From Desulfobulbus sp. (lineage in GTDB: Bacteria; Desulfobacterota; Desulfobulbia; Desulfobulbales; Desulfobulbaceae): a stretch of 39,706 nucleotides of DNA. Position 1 is the stretch's first letter; each line of letters opens with the position of its first letter. The translations under genes were made by a program, and so were the position numbers. Location: NCBI GenBank assembly GCA_011051875.1, contig DRKI01000167.1, positions 1 through 39,706 of the forward strand. Direction: 5' to 3'. The notes below the pieces were generated by a model. That model saw nothing but the letters and a program-made list of their open reading frames with translations. It ran no database searches and had not been told where the DNA came from. Shown here one piece after another: positions 25,937 to 35,751 of the stretch.

Positions 25937-27739
25937 TCACTCCCCCTGTTCCAGGCCTTTCAGCTCCTGACGCACCAGGTCGCTGTAGATGCCGCCCGCG
26001 GCCATCAGGTCCCGGTGGCTGCCCTGCTCCCTGATGCGTCCCCCGGCCATGACCACGATCCGGTCCACCCGGCGGATGGTGGAGAGGCGGTGCGCGATGA
26101 CCAGCGATGTCCGGCCCCGGAAGGCACGGCTGACGGCCTCTTCGAGCAGGGCCTCGCTGGCGGAATCGATGGAGGATGTGGCCTCGTCCAGGATGAGCAC
26201 CGTGGGAGAGCGGAACATGACCCTGGCAAAACAGAGGAGCTGTTTCTCGCCCGCCGACAGATCAAGCCCGCCCTCGCCTATACGGGTGTCCAGTCCCCGG
26301 GGCAGCCGGTGCACGAAACGGGTCATGCCCAGCTCCTCCAGCAGCTCCTCCACCTCGGCCGTGCCGGCGCCGGAATCGAGCACAATGTTGGCCAGGACCG
26401 TGTCGGGCAGGAGAAAGACATCCTGGGTCACGATGCCGATGATGCGGCGCAGCGTCCGTGGAGGAAAATGGCGCAGGTCGGTCCGGTCGAGGAAGATCCG
26501 TCCCTGGTCGGGATCATAGAAGCGCAGGAGCAGGCTGACGAGAGTGGTCTTGCCTGAGCCGGTGGCGCCGACCAGGGCCACGGTCTCGCCGGCCCGGATC
26601 TCGAGATCGATATCACGGACAGCCTCCTTCCTGTGGTCGTAGCTGAAACTCACCCCCTGGTAGCGCAACCGTCCCTGCACGGGCTGCTCCTGCCAGGCCG
26701 GAGGCAGGACAGAGATCCGCGATTCCCGGTCCAGGAGCTGAAAGATCCGTTCCGCCGAGGCCATGGCCGACTGGACAATGGAATACTTCTGGGACAGCTC
26801 GCGCATGGGCTGGAAAAAGAGCCGCATGTAGGAGAAAAAGGCCACCAGCTCGCCCAGGGTCAGGCGGTGGTCGAGGATCTCGCCGCCGCCGTACCAGAGG
26901 ATAAGCGCCACAGCGGCCGAGCCCATGAACTCGGTGAACGGCATAAAGGTGCCGAAAAGCCGCACCTGGCTCAGGGCCCGCCGCAGGTACTCGTTGTTGA
27001 GTTCCCCGTACCGGCGCAGGGTCTCCTGCTGGCGGCCAAAGAGCTGAATCACGGTGATCAGGGCCACCGACTCCTGCAGGAAGCTGTTGAGCAGGGCGAG
27101 CTGGCTGCGGATGGCCCGGAACCGGTCCCGGGCCAGGCGCGAAAAGAGCGCGGTGGAGGTGATGGAGAGGGGCACAAAGACGGACATCACCAGGGCAAGC
27201 CGCCAGTTCATCCAGAAGAGGATGACCAGGATACCGATGATCTTGAGGAAATCGTTGAACAGGGTGACCATGACCGAGGTGAACATCTCGTGCATGTTCT
27301 GGATATCGTTGGTCAGCCTGGTGACCAGGCGGCCGGTGGGCTGGCCATGGAAAAAGGCCAGGTCCAGGCCCATGATGTGGACAAACAGGTCCTGCCGCAT
27401 CCGGTGCATGATGGACTGGCTCACCCATTCCAGGACCACCACCTGGACAAAGCCGCCCAGGAAGACCGTGGCCACCAGCAGGCCGTAGAAAAACGCTGTC
27501 CTGCCCAGGCCCCTGATCCGCGCCTCTGTGGCCAGCTCCGGCGCGACCATGTAGTGGTCAATGGCCCACTGCATGAGCCGCGGCAGGCTCAGGGTGGCGC
27601 CGGCCACCAGCAGGGAGAGCAGGATGGCGGCAACGAGCCAGGCCAGGTGCGGCCGACAGTAGACCAGGATGCGCCGCCAGAGGCGCAGGTCCCGGACCGA
27701 GCCGATCTGGCCCTCTTCAAAGTAGCCGTAGTTACGCAT
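25937..27739 (-). CDS. ABC exporter subunit with canonical ATPase site
   Basis: 600 residues: six TM helices (~30-320) followed by an ATPase domain with Walker A GATGSGKTT, Q-loop, signature LSAGEKQ and Walker B VLILDEATSSID with the catalytic glutamate. The LSAGEKQ variant is typical of the YheH/BmrD-type half of heterodimeric multidrug or lipid exporters. Its start overlaps the end of the partner gene by 8 bp (ATGCGTAA). The substrate is unknown. Together with the degenerate partner it should form one asymmetric transporter. Confidence 0.93.
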   Translation of the reverse strand: MRNYGYFEEGQIGSVRDLRLWRRILVYCRPHLAWLVAAILLSLLVAGATLSLPRLMQWAIDHYMVAPELATEARIRGLGRTAFFYGLLVATVFLGGFVQVVVLEWVSQSIMHRMRQDLFVHIMGLDLAFFHGQPTGRLVTRLTNDIQNMHEMFTSVMVTLFNDFLKIIGILVILFWMNWRLALVMSVFVPLSITSTALFSRLARDRFRAIRSQLALLNSFLQESVALITVIQLFGRQQETLRRYGELNNEYLRRALSQVRLFGTFMPFTEFMGSAAVALILWYGGGEILDHRLTLGELVAFFSYMRLFFQPMRELSQKYSIVQSAMASAERIFQLLDRESRISVLPPAWQEQPVQGRLRYQGVSFSYDHRKEAVRDIDLEIRAGETVALVGATGSGKTTLVSLLLRFYDPDQGRIFLDRTDLRHFPPRTLRRIIGIVTQDVFLLPDTVLANIVLDSGAGTAEVEELLEELGMTRFVHRLPRGLDTRIGEGGLDLSAGEKQLLCFARVMFRSPTVLILDEATSSIDSASEALLEEAVSRAFRGRTSLVIAHRLSTIRRVDRIVVMAGGRIREQGSHRDLMAAGGIYSDLVRQELKGLEQGE

Positions 27740-29528
27740 CGAACCGCTGCCTCTCCATCATTGCCCGGTAGAAACCGTTTTCCGCCAGGAGCTGTTCATG
27801 GCTGCCCTGGCCGCGAATAACGCCTTCTTCCAGGATCACGATCCGGTCCGCGGACGAGAGCACGTTGATCCGGTGGGAGACGATGAGCACGGTCTTCCCC
27901 TCCAGGTGGGCCCTGATCCCTGCCAGCACCCGCTGCTCGGTCTCCACGTCGATGGCCGACAGGCCGTCGTCGATGATCAGCACCGGCCGGTCGGCCAGCA
28001 GGGCACGGGCCAGGGCGATCCGCTGCTGCTGGCCGCCGGAGAGACGCACGCCGCGCTCGCCGACCATGGTCCGGTACTGGTCCGGGAATCCCATGATATC
28101 GTCATGCACCGCCGCGGCCCTGGCCGCGGCCTCGATCTCCTCCTGTCCCGCCCCGGGCCGGCCGAAACCGATGTTATTGGCCACGGTGTCGGAAAAGAGT
28201 ACCACCTCCTGTCCCACATAGGCGATCAGGCGCCGTACCGCAGCGATGGAGAGGGTATTGACATCATGGCCGTCGAGAAACAGGCTCCTGTCCGGCACCG
28301 GGTAGAGCCTGAGCAGCAGCCGGCAGAGGGTGGACTTGCCCGAACCGGTGGGACCGGTGAGACCGGTAACCCCGGGCCCGAGCTCCAGGCAGATATCGGC
28401 CAGCGCCTCCTTGTCCGCGCCCGGATAGGTGAAATGGAGATGGTCGAAGACAAAATGCGGCCGGCAGTCCGGCAGACCGCACGGCAGGTCGTCACGGTCG
28501 ATGAGCAGAGGCTGCTGGCGGAGCAGGTGATGGATACGACGCAGCGAGGTGAGCCCGCGCTGGGCCAGGTTGGTGACCCAGCCCACGGCCATCATGGGCC
28601 AGACCAGGAGGTAGAGATAACTGACAAAGGCGACAAACCCGCCCAGGGTGATGGTGGCGTGGATCACCAGCATGCCGCCGAAGTAGAGGACCAGCAGCAT
28701 ACCGATGTTGCCCACCAGGGTGGCCACCGGAAAGAGCAGCCCCTGGATGACCGCGACCCTGAGATTGCTGCGTACGTAATTCCTGCCCAGCTCGTCGAAG
28801 CGGTGCTCCTGCAGCCGCTCCAGGGTGTAGGCCTTGACCATCTTGATGGAGACCAGGGTGGTGCGGGCAAACTCGGTGAGCAGGGAGAACTGCGCCTGCA
28901 CCTGGTCGAACCGCTGGTGCAGGTGCCGCGACAGCAGCCGGGTGCAGGCCGCCAGGAGCGGCATGGGCAGCAGGGCGATCAGGGTGAGGCGGACATCGAT
29001 GAACAGCATCAGGGTAATGGCGGCCACGGACATGACCACCGCGTCCAGGGCCGCCACCAGCCCCATGCCGCAGGCCATCTGCACTGCGGACAGGTCATTG
29101 CTGGCATGGGCCATGATGTTGCCGGTGGTCCAGGAGGAGAAGAAGGCGCGGTCCATGACCATGATATGCTCAAAAATCCTCTCCCGCAGGTTCTGCTCGA
29201 GATGGCGGGAAAAACCGATGATCATGGTGCGCCAGAGGAAACGGAACAGGCCGATGCAGGCCGCGGTGAGCAGAATCAGGCCGGCCAGGAACAGGAGGCT
29301 GCGGGGGGTGGCTCTGCCCGAGGTCAGGCTGTCGACCCCGTGCCGGAGCAGCTGCGGAATGGTGAGCTGCAGGGAATCGACCAGCAGCAACGAGAAGAAA
29401 CCCAGGGCGAGCCGGGCCCGGTAGCGCCGGAATATGGGTGCCAGGAGCCGCAGGGCGGGCAGAAAACTCACCGCCGCCGGCCGGGATGACCGCCGGAGAC
29501 GGCCGGGGACAGGGATCCTGAAATTCAC
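27732..29528 (-). CDS. ABC exporter subunit with degenerate ATPase site
   Basis: 598 residues: six TM helices (~25-330) and an ATPase domain with Walker A GPTGSGKST and signature LSGGQQQR. Walker B reads VLIIDDGLSAID: the residue after the conserved Asp, normally the catalytic Glu, is Asp. That substitution is the hallmark of the inactive-site half of heterodimeric exporters such as BmrC/YheI. The start is GTG at 29528, overlapping the J-domain gene stop (GTGA), so translation is coupled. The partner gene follows with an 8-bp overlap. Confidence 0.93.
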   Translation of the reverse strand: MNFRIPVPGRLRRSSRPAAVSFLPALRLLAPIFRRYRARLALGFFSLLLVDSLQLTIPQLLRHGVDSLTSGRATPRSLLFLAGLILLTAACIGLFRFLWRTMIIGFSRHLEQNLRERIFEHIMVMDRAFFSSWTTGNIMAHASNDLSAVQMACGMGLVAALDAVVMSVAAITLMLFIDVRLTLIALLPMPLLAACTRLLSRHLHQRFDQVQAQFSLLTEFARTTLVSIKMVKAYTLERLQEHRFDELGRNYVRSNLRVAVIQGLLFPVATLVGNIGMLLVLYFGGMLVIHATITLGGFVAFVSYLYLLVWPMMAVGWVTNLAQRGLTSLRRIHHLLRQQPLLIDRDDLPCGLPDCRPHFVFDHLHFTYPGADKEALADICLELGPGVTGLTGPTGSGKSTLCRLLLRLYPVPDRSLFLDGHDVNTLSIAAVRRLIAYVGQEVVLFSDTVANNIGFGRPGAGQEEIEAAARAAAVHDDIMGFPDQYRTMVGERGVRLSGGQQQRIALARALLADRPVLIIDDGLSAIDVETEQRVLAGIRAHLEGKTVLIVSHRINVLSSADRIVILEEGVIRGQGSHEQLLAENGFYRAMMERQRFDA

Positions 29529-30529
29529 GACCGCAGGCGGATCAGCTCGTTATATGCCGCGGTCAGCTCGATGAACTGTTCGTGGTCGCCACCCTTGTCC
29601 GGGTGCAGTTCCATGGCCCTGCGCCGGTAGAGCCGGCTGATCTCTTTCTCGTTCATCCCGGCCAACTCCTGCCGGCTGATCCCGAAGATGGTGGTCGCCT
29701 CGCGCACGCTCATGCGGCGGGAAGCCTTGAGCGGCCGGTGACGACGCCGGGAATCCATGAACGAGCGGACATACTCGTCCCAGCTCCGGGCATTGGCGAA
29801 GGAGTAGTCAAAGTACATCACCAGGTAGCGGACCAGGTAGGACGGCAGAGTGTTGCGCCGGGCCATGCCCTGCCAGAAATTCTCGTCACTGTCCAGGCGG
29901 CAGATCTCGGCCAGGAAGAACTCGTCCATCTTCTCGCCGTCCAGGGCCTGGGGCATGGTCCGGGCATAGCTCTCGGTGAAGAAACGCTGCAGGTCGAAGA
30001 TGGTATAGATGTAGCTCTTGTACTCGTGCGGCCGCAGCTCCTGCTCGCGCCCGATCATGAGCTGTTCCAGTTCGTCGCGGGACTTGTTCAGCAGGACGCG
30101 GTAGAGGGCCGGAGTGCGGTCGAGCTGCCGCTGGTCCGTCATGCCGAAACGGAGAAAATGGAGCCGGCGGCGGTCAAAGACATGGGTGTCGGCGATGATG
30201 CGCGCCCGCATGGCGCGGTCGAGCGGCTTCCAGTTCCGGTTCCTGGTCCGGTTGCGGAAGGGTTCGGTCCGCTGCCGGACATAGGGATCGAGGAAGGGCA
30301 GCAGAAGCTCCTCCAGCTCTTCTTCCACTGCACGCAGCCCCTTGGCCTCGAGCTGCTCCACCAGGGCCTGGTCGATGAAAAAGGAGGAACCGCCGGGATA
30401 GAGGATGAACCGGCCCGGCCGGTCACCGAGATCGACCAGGTCACGGTTTGTGAGCAGGCCGCCGTCCCGGTAGGACTCGCGCAGGATATAATGAATTCGG
30501 TTGTTGATGAATCGACGTGCCAGGTACAT
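29525..30529 (-). CDS. J-domain protein with long unassigned N-terminal region
   Basis: 334 residues from the ATG at 30529; a TTG five codons earlier is the alternative. The C-terminal ~70 residues are a J domain with the HPDKGG motif, which stimulates an Hsp70/DnaK ATPase. Residues 1-260 are charged and mostly helical and belong to no family I recognise; a basic patch lies around RRRHRPLKASRR before the J domain. No glycine/phenylalanine or zinc-finger regions of DnaJ are present, so this is a class C J-protein. It overlaps the ABC gene by 4 bp and is the first gene of that operon, which suggests client handling linked to the exporter. Confidence 0.85.
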   Translation of the reverse strand: MYLARRFINNRIHYILRESYRDGGLLTNRDLVDLGDRPGRFILYPGGSSFFIDQALVEQLEAKGLRAVEEELEELLLPFLDPYVRQRTEPFRNRTRNRNWKPLDRAMRARIIADTHVFDRRRLHFLRFGMTDQRQLDRTPALYRVLLNKSRDELEQLMIGREQELRPHEYKSYIYTIFDLQRFFTESYARTMPQALDGEKMDEFFLAEICRLDSDENFWQGMARRNTLPSYLVRYLVMYFDYSFANARSWDEYVRSFMDSRRRHRPLKASRRMSVREATTIFGISRQELAGMNEKEISRLYRRRAMELHPDKGGDHEQFIELTAAYNELIRLRS

Positions 30530-30605
30530 GGAATCACAAATCAAGCATGGCTGAGTTTTTTGGGCCCAGCCGCAATTTGGAGAGAAAGCCGGGGTGACAG
30601 CACCC

Positions 30606-30619
30606 CGGTGAACGGTTCC
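30606..30619 (+). repeat. Right-end remnant of the dispersed repeat (E7)
   Basis: CGGTGAACGGTTCC in the 230-bp gap between the J-domain gene and the signalling operon resembles the terminal motif of the other copies, preceded by GACAGCACCC. Only the end is recognisable, so this may be chance. Confidence 0.4.
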
Positions 30620-30759
30620 CTTTCCGGATACACCGCAGGCCCGCCGGAGCAGGCGCTGTCAGCGATGAAAAGCAGCAGGCAGCCGGGCGGACACCGCAGG
30701 GCTATGCCACGGAAATCCCCTGCTTCCGGTGTTCCGCCTCCTCCTGCACCTCCTGCGGC

Positions 30760-32721
30760 TCAGACCAGGTAACGCCGGACAAGGTCCTCGACCACGTCCA
30801 GGGAAAAGGGCTTGGCCACGGCGGCGGAAAAGCCGTACTCGGTGTAATTGACCATGACCTCGTCGGCGAAATCACCGCTGATGGCCACCAGGGGGAGATC
30901 GGGTGCGAGCGCCTTGAGCTCGCGGGCAACCTCGGTGCCGTTCATGCCGCTGTCGATACGCAGGTCGAGCAGGACCAGGTTGAAGCCGCGACCGTCCGCA
31001 TCGGCCCCGTGGTACAGCTCCAGCGCTGTCTCGCCATTCTCGGCAACCTCCACCTCGCAGCCGAAGGTCTCGAACATCTTGCCGGAGATCATCCGCATCA
31101 TCTCGTCGTCGTCCATGATCAGAACCCGGCGCGGTTTCTTTATCCCCGCACCATCAAGGAGCTGCTCGGTCCAGCTGCCACAGGCCAGGTAGAGGATGAT
31201 GGTGCAGCCATCTCCCGGCCCGGACCTGATCCAGACAAAGCCGCCATGCTTCTTGACAATGGCATGGACGATGGTCAGGCCCAGGCCCATGCCCTTCTGG
31301 GCCCCTTTCTGCTTGGTGGAGAAATAGGGATCAAAGACCTGGTCGATGATGTCGGGATCAATGCCGGGGCCGGTATCGCTGATCCGGATACGGACGAATT
31401 CGCCGGGCGGGATGGGCTGATCGATATTCTCTGCCTCCTTTTCGCCGTCGACCCGGTCGATGCGCACCGAGATGCTCCCCTTTCCCGCCATGGCCTCGCG
31501 GCTGTTCTGGATGATGTTGTGGAAGACCTGCTGCATCAGTTCACTGTCCAGGTCCACCACCAGGGCGGGATCGTCCGTCTCGATGGCATAGCCGATGGCG
31601 GAGCCCTCCAGTTCCCGCACAAGCACCTGTTCGATCAGGGCCTTCAGTTCCACCCGCGACTTGGAGGGCAGGTAGTTCTCGGAAAACGTGGTGAACTGGC
31701 GGATCAGGCCGCAGGTCAGCTGCAGGGCCTTGGCCGATTCCTCCAGGAGGTGCGCCACCCGTTCCTCGCTGGTATGGACCCTCGCCATCTCGATATTGCC
31801 GTTTATGATAGTGAGCAAGTTGTTGAAATCATGAGAAATACCTGAAGCCATCATGGACATGGCATCGAGCTTCCGGATGCGTTGCAGCTCCTTTTCGAGC
31901 TGCCGCTGCCGCTGCTCGATCTCCTTGCGCCTGGAGACATCCTGCAGGATGCCGATATAGAATATTTCCCTGTCCTCGGGCACCGGCACCAGGTTGAGCA
32001 TGACCTGGCGGCCGTTGATGCGAAGGGGTGCGCCGTAGTCGAAGATGAGAGGCAGGAAGTCACCACTGGTGGCGAGATCCTCCATCCATTCCCTGATCAT
32101 GTCCGCAACCTGCGGTTCCAGGAGATCGGTGAACATGAACCCCAGCAGCCGTTCCTCGGGCAGTTCAAAGAGCCGCATGGCGGCGCTGTTGACCATCACC
32201 ACCCTACCCTGGCTGTCCAGCTCGACCACCCCCTCGGTCATGGCATCCAGGATCACCTCGTTGTGCCGCTTGCCGGTCAGCAGCTCGCGGGTCACCTCCC
32301 GTGGATGCAGTCCCTGCTTGCCCATCACCCCGGTGCGGCCGCGCTCCCCCCGGTTGAACATCTCCAGGGCCTGCAGGATGTTCTCCTTCATGGTGGCCGC
32401 CGGCCCCTTGGCGATGCAGAGATCCGCGTCCAGGTCATGGAGGTTGGTGTCATCCTCCATGGCAATGCCGGTCAGGATGACCAGGAAGATATCTTTGAGT
32501 TCAGGCGTGTTGCGGATGATGTAGGCCAGCTTGGCGCCATCTATCCTCGGCATCACCAGGTCGGTGAAGATGATATCCGGCCTGAACTCCTCCATCACGT
32601 CCAGGGCGTCCATGCCATCGGTGGCCGTGCGCAGCACACACCCTGTTTCCTCCAGGATGGAGGAGATGATCTTGAGCAGGACCGGACTGTTGTCAACTGC
32701 AAGTACCTTTGTATCACGCAT
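30760..32721 (-). CDS. REC-PAS-histidine kinase-REC signalling protein
   Basis: 653 residues and no membrane segment, so cytoplasmic. Domain order: receiver (1-120, phospho-Asp D54 in IFTDLVMP), PAS (~150-265), HisKA with phospho-His in GISHDFNNLL, HATPase with DTGPGIDPD and MGLGLTIV, and a C-terminal receiver (~535-653, LLDLRIDSGMNG). The N-terminal receiver probably accepts phosphate from the hybrid kinase encoded upstream. ATG at 32721 overlaps the single-domain regulator by 8 bp; a TTG two codons earlier is better spaced from AGGAG and is an alternative start. No output domain is present. Confidence 0.92.
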   Translation of the reverse strand: MRDTKVLAVDNSPVLLKIISSILEETGCVLRTATDGMDALDVMEEFRPDIIFTDLVMPRIDGAKLAYIIRNTPELKDIFLVILTGIAMEDDTNLHDLDADLCIAKGPAATMKENILQALEMFNRGERGRTGVMGKQGLHPREVTRELLTGKRHNEVILDAMTEGVVELDSQGRVVMVNSAAMRLFELPEERLLGFMFTDLLEPQVADMIREWMEDLATSGDFLPLIFDYGAPLRINGRQVMLNLVPVPEDREIFYIGILQDVSRRKEIEQRQRQLEKELQRIRKLDAMSMMASGISHDFNNLLTIINGNIEMARVHTSEERVAHLLEESAKALQLTCGLIRQFTTFSENYLPSKSRVELKALIEQVLVRELEGSAIGYAIETDDPALVVDLDSELMQQVFHNIIQNSREAMAGKGSISVRIDRVDGEKEAENIDQPIPPGEFVRIRISDTGPGIDPDIIDQVFDPYFSTKQKGAQKGMGLGLTIVHAIVKKHGGFVWIRSGPGDGCTIILYLACGSWTEQLLDGAGIKKPRRVLIMDDDEMMRMISGKMFETFGCEVEVAENGETALELYHGADADGRGFNLVLLDLRIDSGMNGTEVARELKALAPDLPLVAISGDFADEVMVNYTEYGFSAAVAKPFSLDVVEDLVRRYLV

Positions 32722-33082
32722 TGTCAAGCAGCTCCTTTACCGAGGTGACCAGCTCCCGGACGTCAAACGGTTTGCTGAACACCCGGTCGGCTCCCAGTTC
32801 CCGGGCCGCCGGCAGGTAGGCCTCCGGGCCGATGCGGCCTCCCCCGGAAATGGCGATGATCTTGATACCGGCATACTCCTTCTTGAGCTGGCTGATGGTT
32901 TCAAGCCCCTCCTGTTCCGGCATGATCAGGTCGGTGATGACCAGGTCAGCGGGATTCTTCTTCTGCTGTATCATCCCCTGGCGGCCGTTGGTCGCCTCGA
33001 TCACCTCGTAGCCGGCCCACTCCATGACCTGGCGAAGCAGGACACGCATCTGGTCGTCGTCATCAATGACTAGAATCCGCAT
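32714..33082 (-). CDS. Single-domain response regulator (CheY-like)
   Basis: 122 residues, a complete receiver alone: acidic pocket VIDDDD (residues 6-10), phospho-Asp D51 (VITDLIMP), a Ser/Thr switch residue in IIAISGG and the conserved Lys in VFSKPFD. It would act as a phosphate shuttle between the two kinases. It starts 2 bp after the hybrid kinase stop and overlaps the next gene. Confidence 0.93.
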   Translation of the reverse strand: MRILVIDDDDQMRVLLRQVMEWAGYEVIEATNGRQGMIQQKKNPADLVITDLIMPEQEGLETISQLKKEYAGIKIIAISGGGRIGPEAYLPAARELGADRVFSKPFDVRELVTSVKELLDNA

Positions 33083-33084
33083 GA

Positions 33085-35751
33085 TTACTCCCGGGTTGAC
33101 AAGAGTTCTCGGATGGCCGTGGCCAGGAGCCGCATGTCCAGCGGCTTGCTGAGAAAGCGCCGGATCCCCACCTTCCGCGCTTCTTCCGTGGTCACAGCCT
33201 CACTGTATCCGGAACAGAGTATGATGGGAAGATCTCTTCGAATTTTTGTTATCTCGGCGGCAAGCTGCAGGCCGCTCATCCTGGGCATGGAGTGGTCGGT
33301 GATCACCAGGTCGATGCGGTCGGCTTCGCTGCCGCAGAAGGCAAGGGCCTGTTCCGGCGAGGTGGCGGCCAGGACCGTGTAGCCGAGAAATTCCAGCATC
33401 CGGGTCCGCATCCGGACGATATCCTCTTCGTCGTCGACAAAGAGGATGGTCTCAGAACCCCTCGGCATGGCGGTGATGGAATCGGTCTCCCCAGCCCCGG
33501 CATCGTCGACCCGCGGGAAATAGACCGAAAAGACACTGCCTTGCCCCTCTTCCGACTGAACATCGATGACGCCGTCATGGGCGACCACGATACCGTGCAG
33601 GACAGCCAGGCCCATGCCGGTGCCCTCGCCCACCTGGCGGGTGGTGAAAAAGGGATCAAAGATCCGTTCCATGACCTCTGCCGACATGCCCCGCCCGCTG
33701 TCTTTCACCGTCAGGACCACGTAGCGTCCCTCTTTCAGGTCGGGACAGCGCAGCCGCTCCGCCTGGCCCGCCTCGACCTCGCGCAGGGAGATCTCGATGG
33801 TGCCGGGCCGGTCGCCGATGGCCTGGGCCGCATTGGTGCACAGGTTCATCAGGATCTGGTGGACCTGGGTCGGGTCGGCGTAGATCTGGCCGATCTCCGG
33901 CGCGATATCCGTCTTCACCTCGATATAGGCCGGCAGGGAGGAATGGAGCAGCTTGGCCGCTTCCTTGACCACCGGTGTGATCACCACGTTTTGGCGTCTG
34001 CTGGTGGACTGCCGGCTGAAGGCCAGGATCTGGCTGACCAGTTCCTTGGCCCTGGTGCCGGCCCGCCTGATGGCCTCCACGTGCTCGGCGATCTCCGGGA
34101 ACCCGAGCGATGGATCGCCGCGGCCGTCGCCCTCCCCATTCTCCCGCGGCAGCCGGTAGAGGAGCAGGTCGGCATTGCCGAGAATGGCACCAAGGATATT
34201 GTTGAAATCGTGCGCAATGCCGCCTGCAAGGGTGGCAATGGCCTCCATCTTCTGCACCTGGACGATCTGGCGTTCCAGGTTACGCTGGTGGCTGATGTCC
34301 TTGGCCGTGTAGACATAACCCACCAGTTCCCCCTCCACAGAGACCGGTGAGCAACTGACGAGAAAAGTCCGGCCCAGGAAGACCTGCTCCATCTCCGTCT
34401 CGTGAGGCCGGCCGTCCCGCCGTACCTCCATGGTCGGGCACCCCGGACAGGGGGTTTCGCGGCCGGCAAAGAGTCGGTAACAGTGGATGCCCTTGATATG
34501 GTCACGATCCCTGCCAAGGACAAGCGAGGCCGCACGGTTGGCCTTGAGGATATAGAGATCGGAATCCAGGATCAGGACGGGGTCCCTGATGGCGTCAAAG
34601 GCCCGCCTCCATTCATCGGACGACTGCTCCAGGGCACGCCTGGCGGCCCGGTGACGTTGTTTTTCCTCGCCGAGGCGCCCGGTTGTCCGGGCGAGCTCGG
34701 CCTTCACCTCCTCCAGTTCGGCCACGAGTTCCTGCTCGCGTGTATTATGTTCGCGATTCTTTTTTTCGAGCAGCCTGCCCGCCTCCGCGATCTGGTCGAG
34801 AAGACGACTGAAGCTGAAATAGAGCACCAGGCCCGAGAGCAGAAGCAGGGACAGGCCGAGACCGACGACCCGGTACAGGGCCTGCCTGCCGGCGACGATG
34901 TACGGATCCAGGTCAAGGGCGACCAGGAGACGGCCGATCTTTCTGCCCTGGGCATCCCGGAGCACGAAGGCCGGGAAAACGGTATAGAGACTGGAGTCCA
35001 CGGACACACGCCATCCGTCCTCGACAACCCTGAGGCTGTTTCCCTGGCGCAGGAAAAACCGGTCGCCGCACGGAAACAGGACCTCGTTGCCCAGCGGGAA
35101 CCGGGCATTGCCTTCCCGGCCGATCCTGAGGGCCTGTTCCCGCCTGAGCACGATGGCACAGGGCGTGCCGAGATAGTTGCGGCCCTGCTCGAGCACCGTG
35201 TTGATCCTGATGGCGAGCTGCAGGAACCCCAGGTACCGCGAGCCCTGGAACACGGGCTGGGCAATGGAGAAAAAGACACCGGACCGACCGGTCCCGAACC
35301 CGCTCATCCGTTTCCTGGTCCGGTTGACGGCAACGAATAGGGCGTGGTTTCCGGTCATGCGGTCTTCGCCCTTGTGGGGATACTGGAGATGAAAAAAGGC
35401 GGTGTCATCGGGAAGGACGAAGCACATCCGGAAAACACCGGGATTTTCCCGGTGCAACAGGTTGAACAGCGGCAGGGAAAGGCCGGCAAGGGCCTGCCGG
35501 TCGCGGCGGGCAAAGGCGTCGGTGATCCGGGTGTTGCGCAGGACCATGCTCTGGAGCCGGTTCTCGTATCGGTCACTCATCTGGTCGATGATGACCTGGA
35601 AGATCCGGTGGGCATTCTTCTCCGCCTCCTGCACGTGTTCCCGGAGATCGGCCTCCCGGCTGTGCAGCATGAGGACGATACAGCCCGCGCCGGCCGCAAG
35701 GATCACGGCCCAGACGAGCGCTATTGTCTTGCCGCGTATGGTGTGCATCAT
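33085..35751 (-). CDS. Membrane hybrid histidine kinase
   Basis: 888 residues. TM1 ~7-28, a periplasmic sensor region ~29-285 (Cache/dCache-like, ends [11 protein letters not shown]), TM2 ~290-312, a coiled coil ~325-370, a PAS domain ~380-490, HisKA with [11 protein letters not shown], HATPase with GRGMSAEV and [10 protein letters not shown], and a C-terminal receiver ~770-888 (VITDHSMP). The PAS contains [10 protein letters not shown], a CxxC motif that might sense redox or bind metal. The ATG overlaps the stop of the YvcK-like gene by 4 bp. Signal unknown. Confidence 0.92.
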   Translation of the reverse strand: MMHTIRGKTIALVWAVILAAGAGCIVLMLHSREADLREHVQEAEKNAHRIFQVIIDQMSDRYENRLQSMVLRNTRITDAFARRDRQALAGLSLPLFNLLHRENPGVFRMCFVLPDDTAFFHLQYPHKGEDRMTGNHALFVAVNRTRKRMSGFGTGRSGVFFSIAQPVFQGSRYLGFLQLAIRINTVLEQGRNYLGTPCAIVLRREQALRIGREGNARFPLGNEVLFPCGDRFFLRQGNSLRVVEDGWRVSVDSSLYTVFPAFVLRDAQGRKIGRLLVALDLDPYIVAGRQALYRVVGLGLSLLLLSGLVLYFSFSRLLDQIAEAGRLLEKKNREHNTREQELVAELEEVKAELARTTGRLGEEKQRHRAARRALEQSSDEWRRAFDAIRDPVLILDSDLYILKANRAASLVLGRDRDHIKGIHCYRLFAGRETPCPGCPTMEVRRDGRPHETEMEQVFLGRTFLVSCSPVSVEGELVGYVYTAKDISHQRNLERQIVQVQKMEAIATLAGGIAHDFNNILGAILGNADLLLYRLPRENGEGDGRGDPSLGFPEIAEHVEAIRRAGTRAKELVSQILAFSRQSTSRRQNVVITPVVKEAAKLLHSSLPAYIEVKTDIAPEIGQIYADPTQVHQILMNLCTNAAQAIGDRPGTIEISLREVEAGQAERLRCPDLKEGRYVVLTVKDSGRGMSAEVMERIFDPFFTTRQVGEGTGMGLAVLHGIVVAHDGVIDVQSEEGQGSVFSVYFPRVDDAGAGETDSITAMPRGSETILFVDDEEDIVRMRTRMLEFLGYTVLAATSPEQALAFCGSEADRIDLVITDHSMPRMSGLQLAAEITKIRRDLPIILCSGYSEAVTTEEARKVGIRRFLSKPLDMRLLATAIRELLSTRE

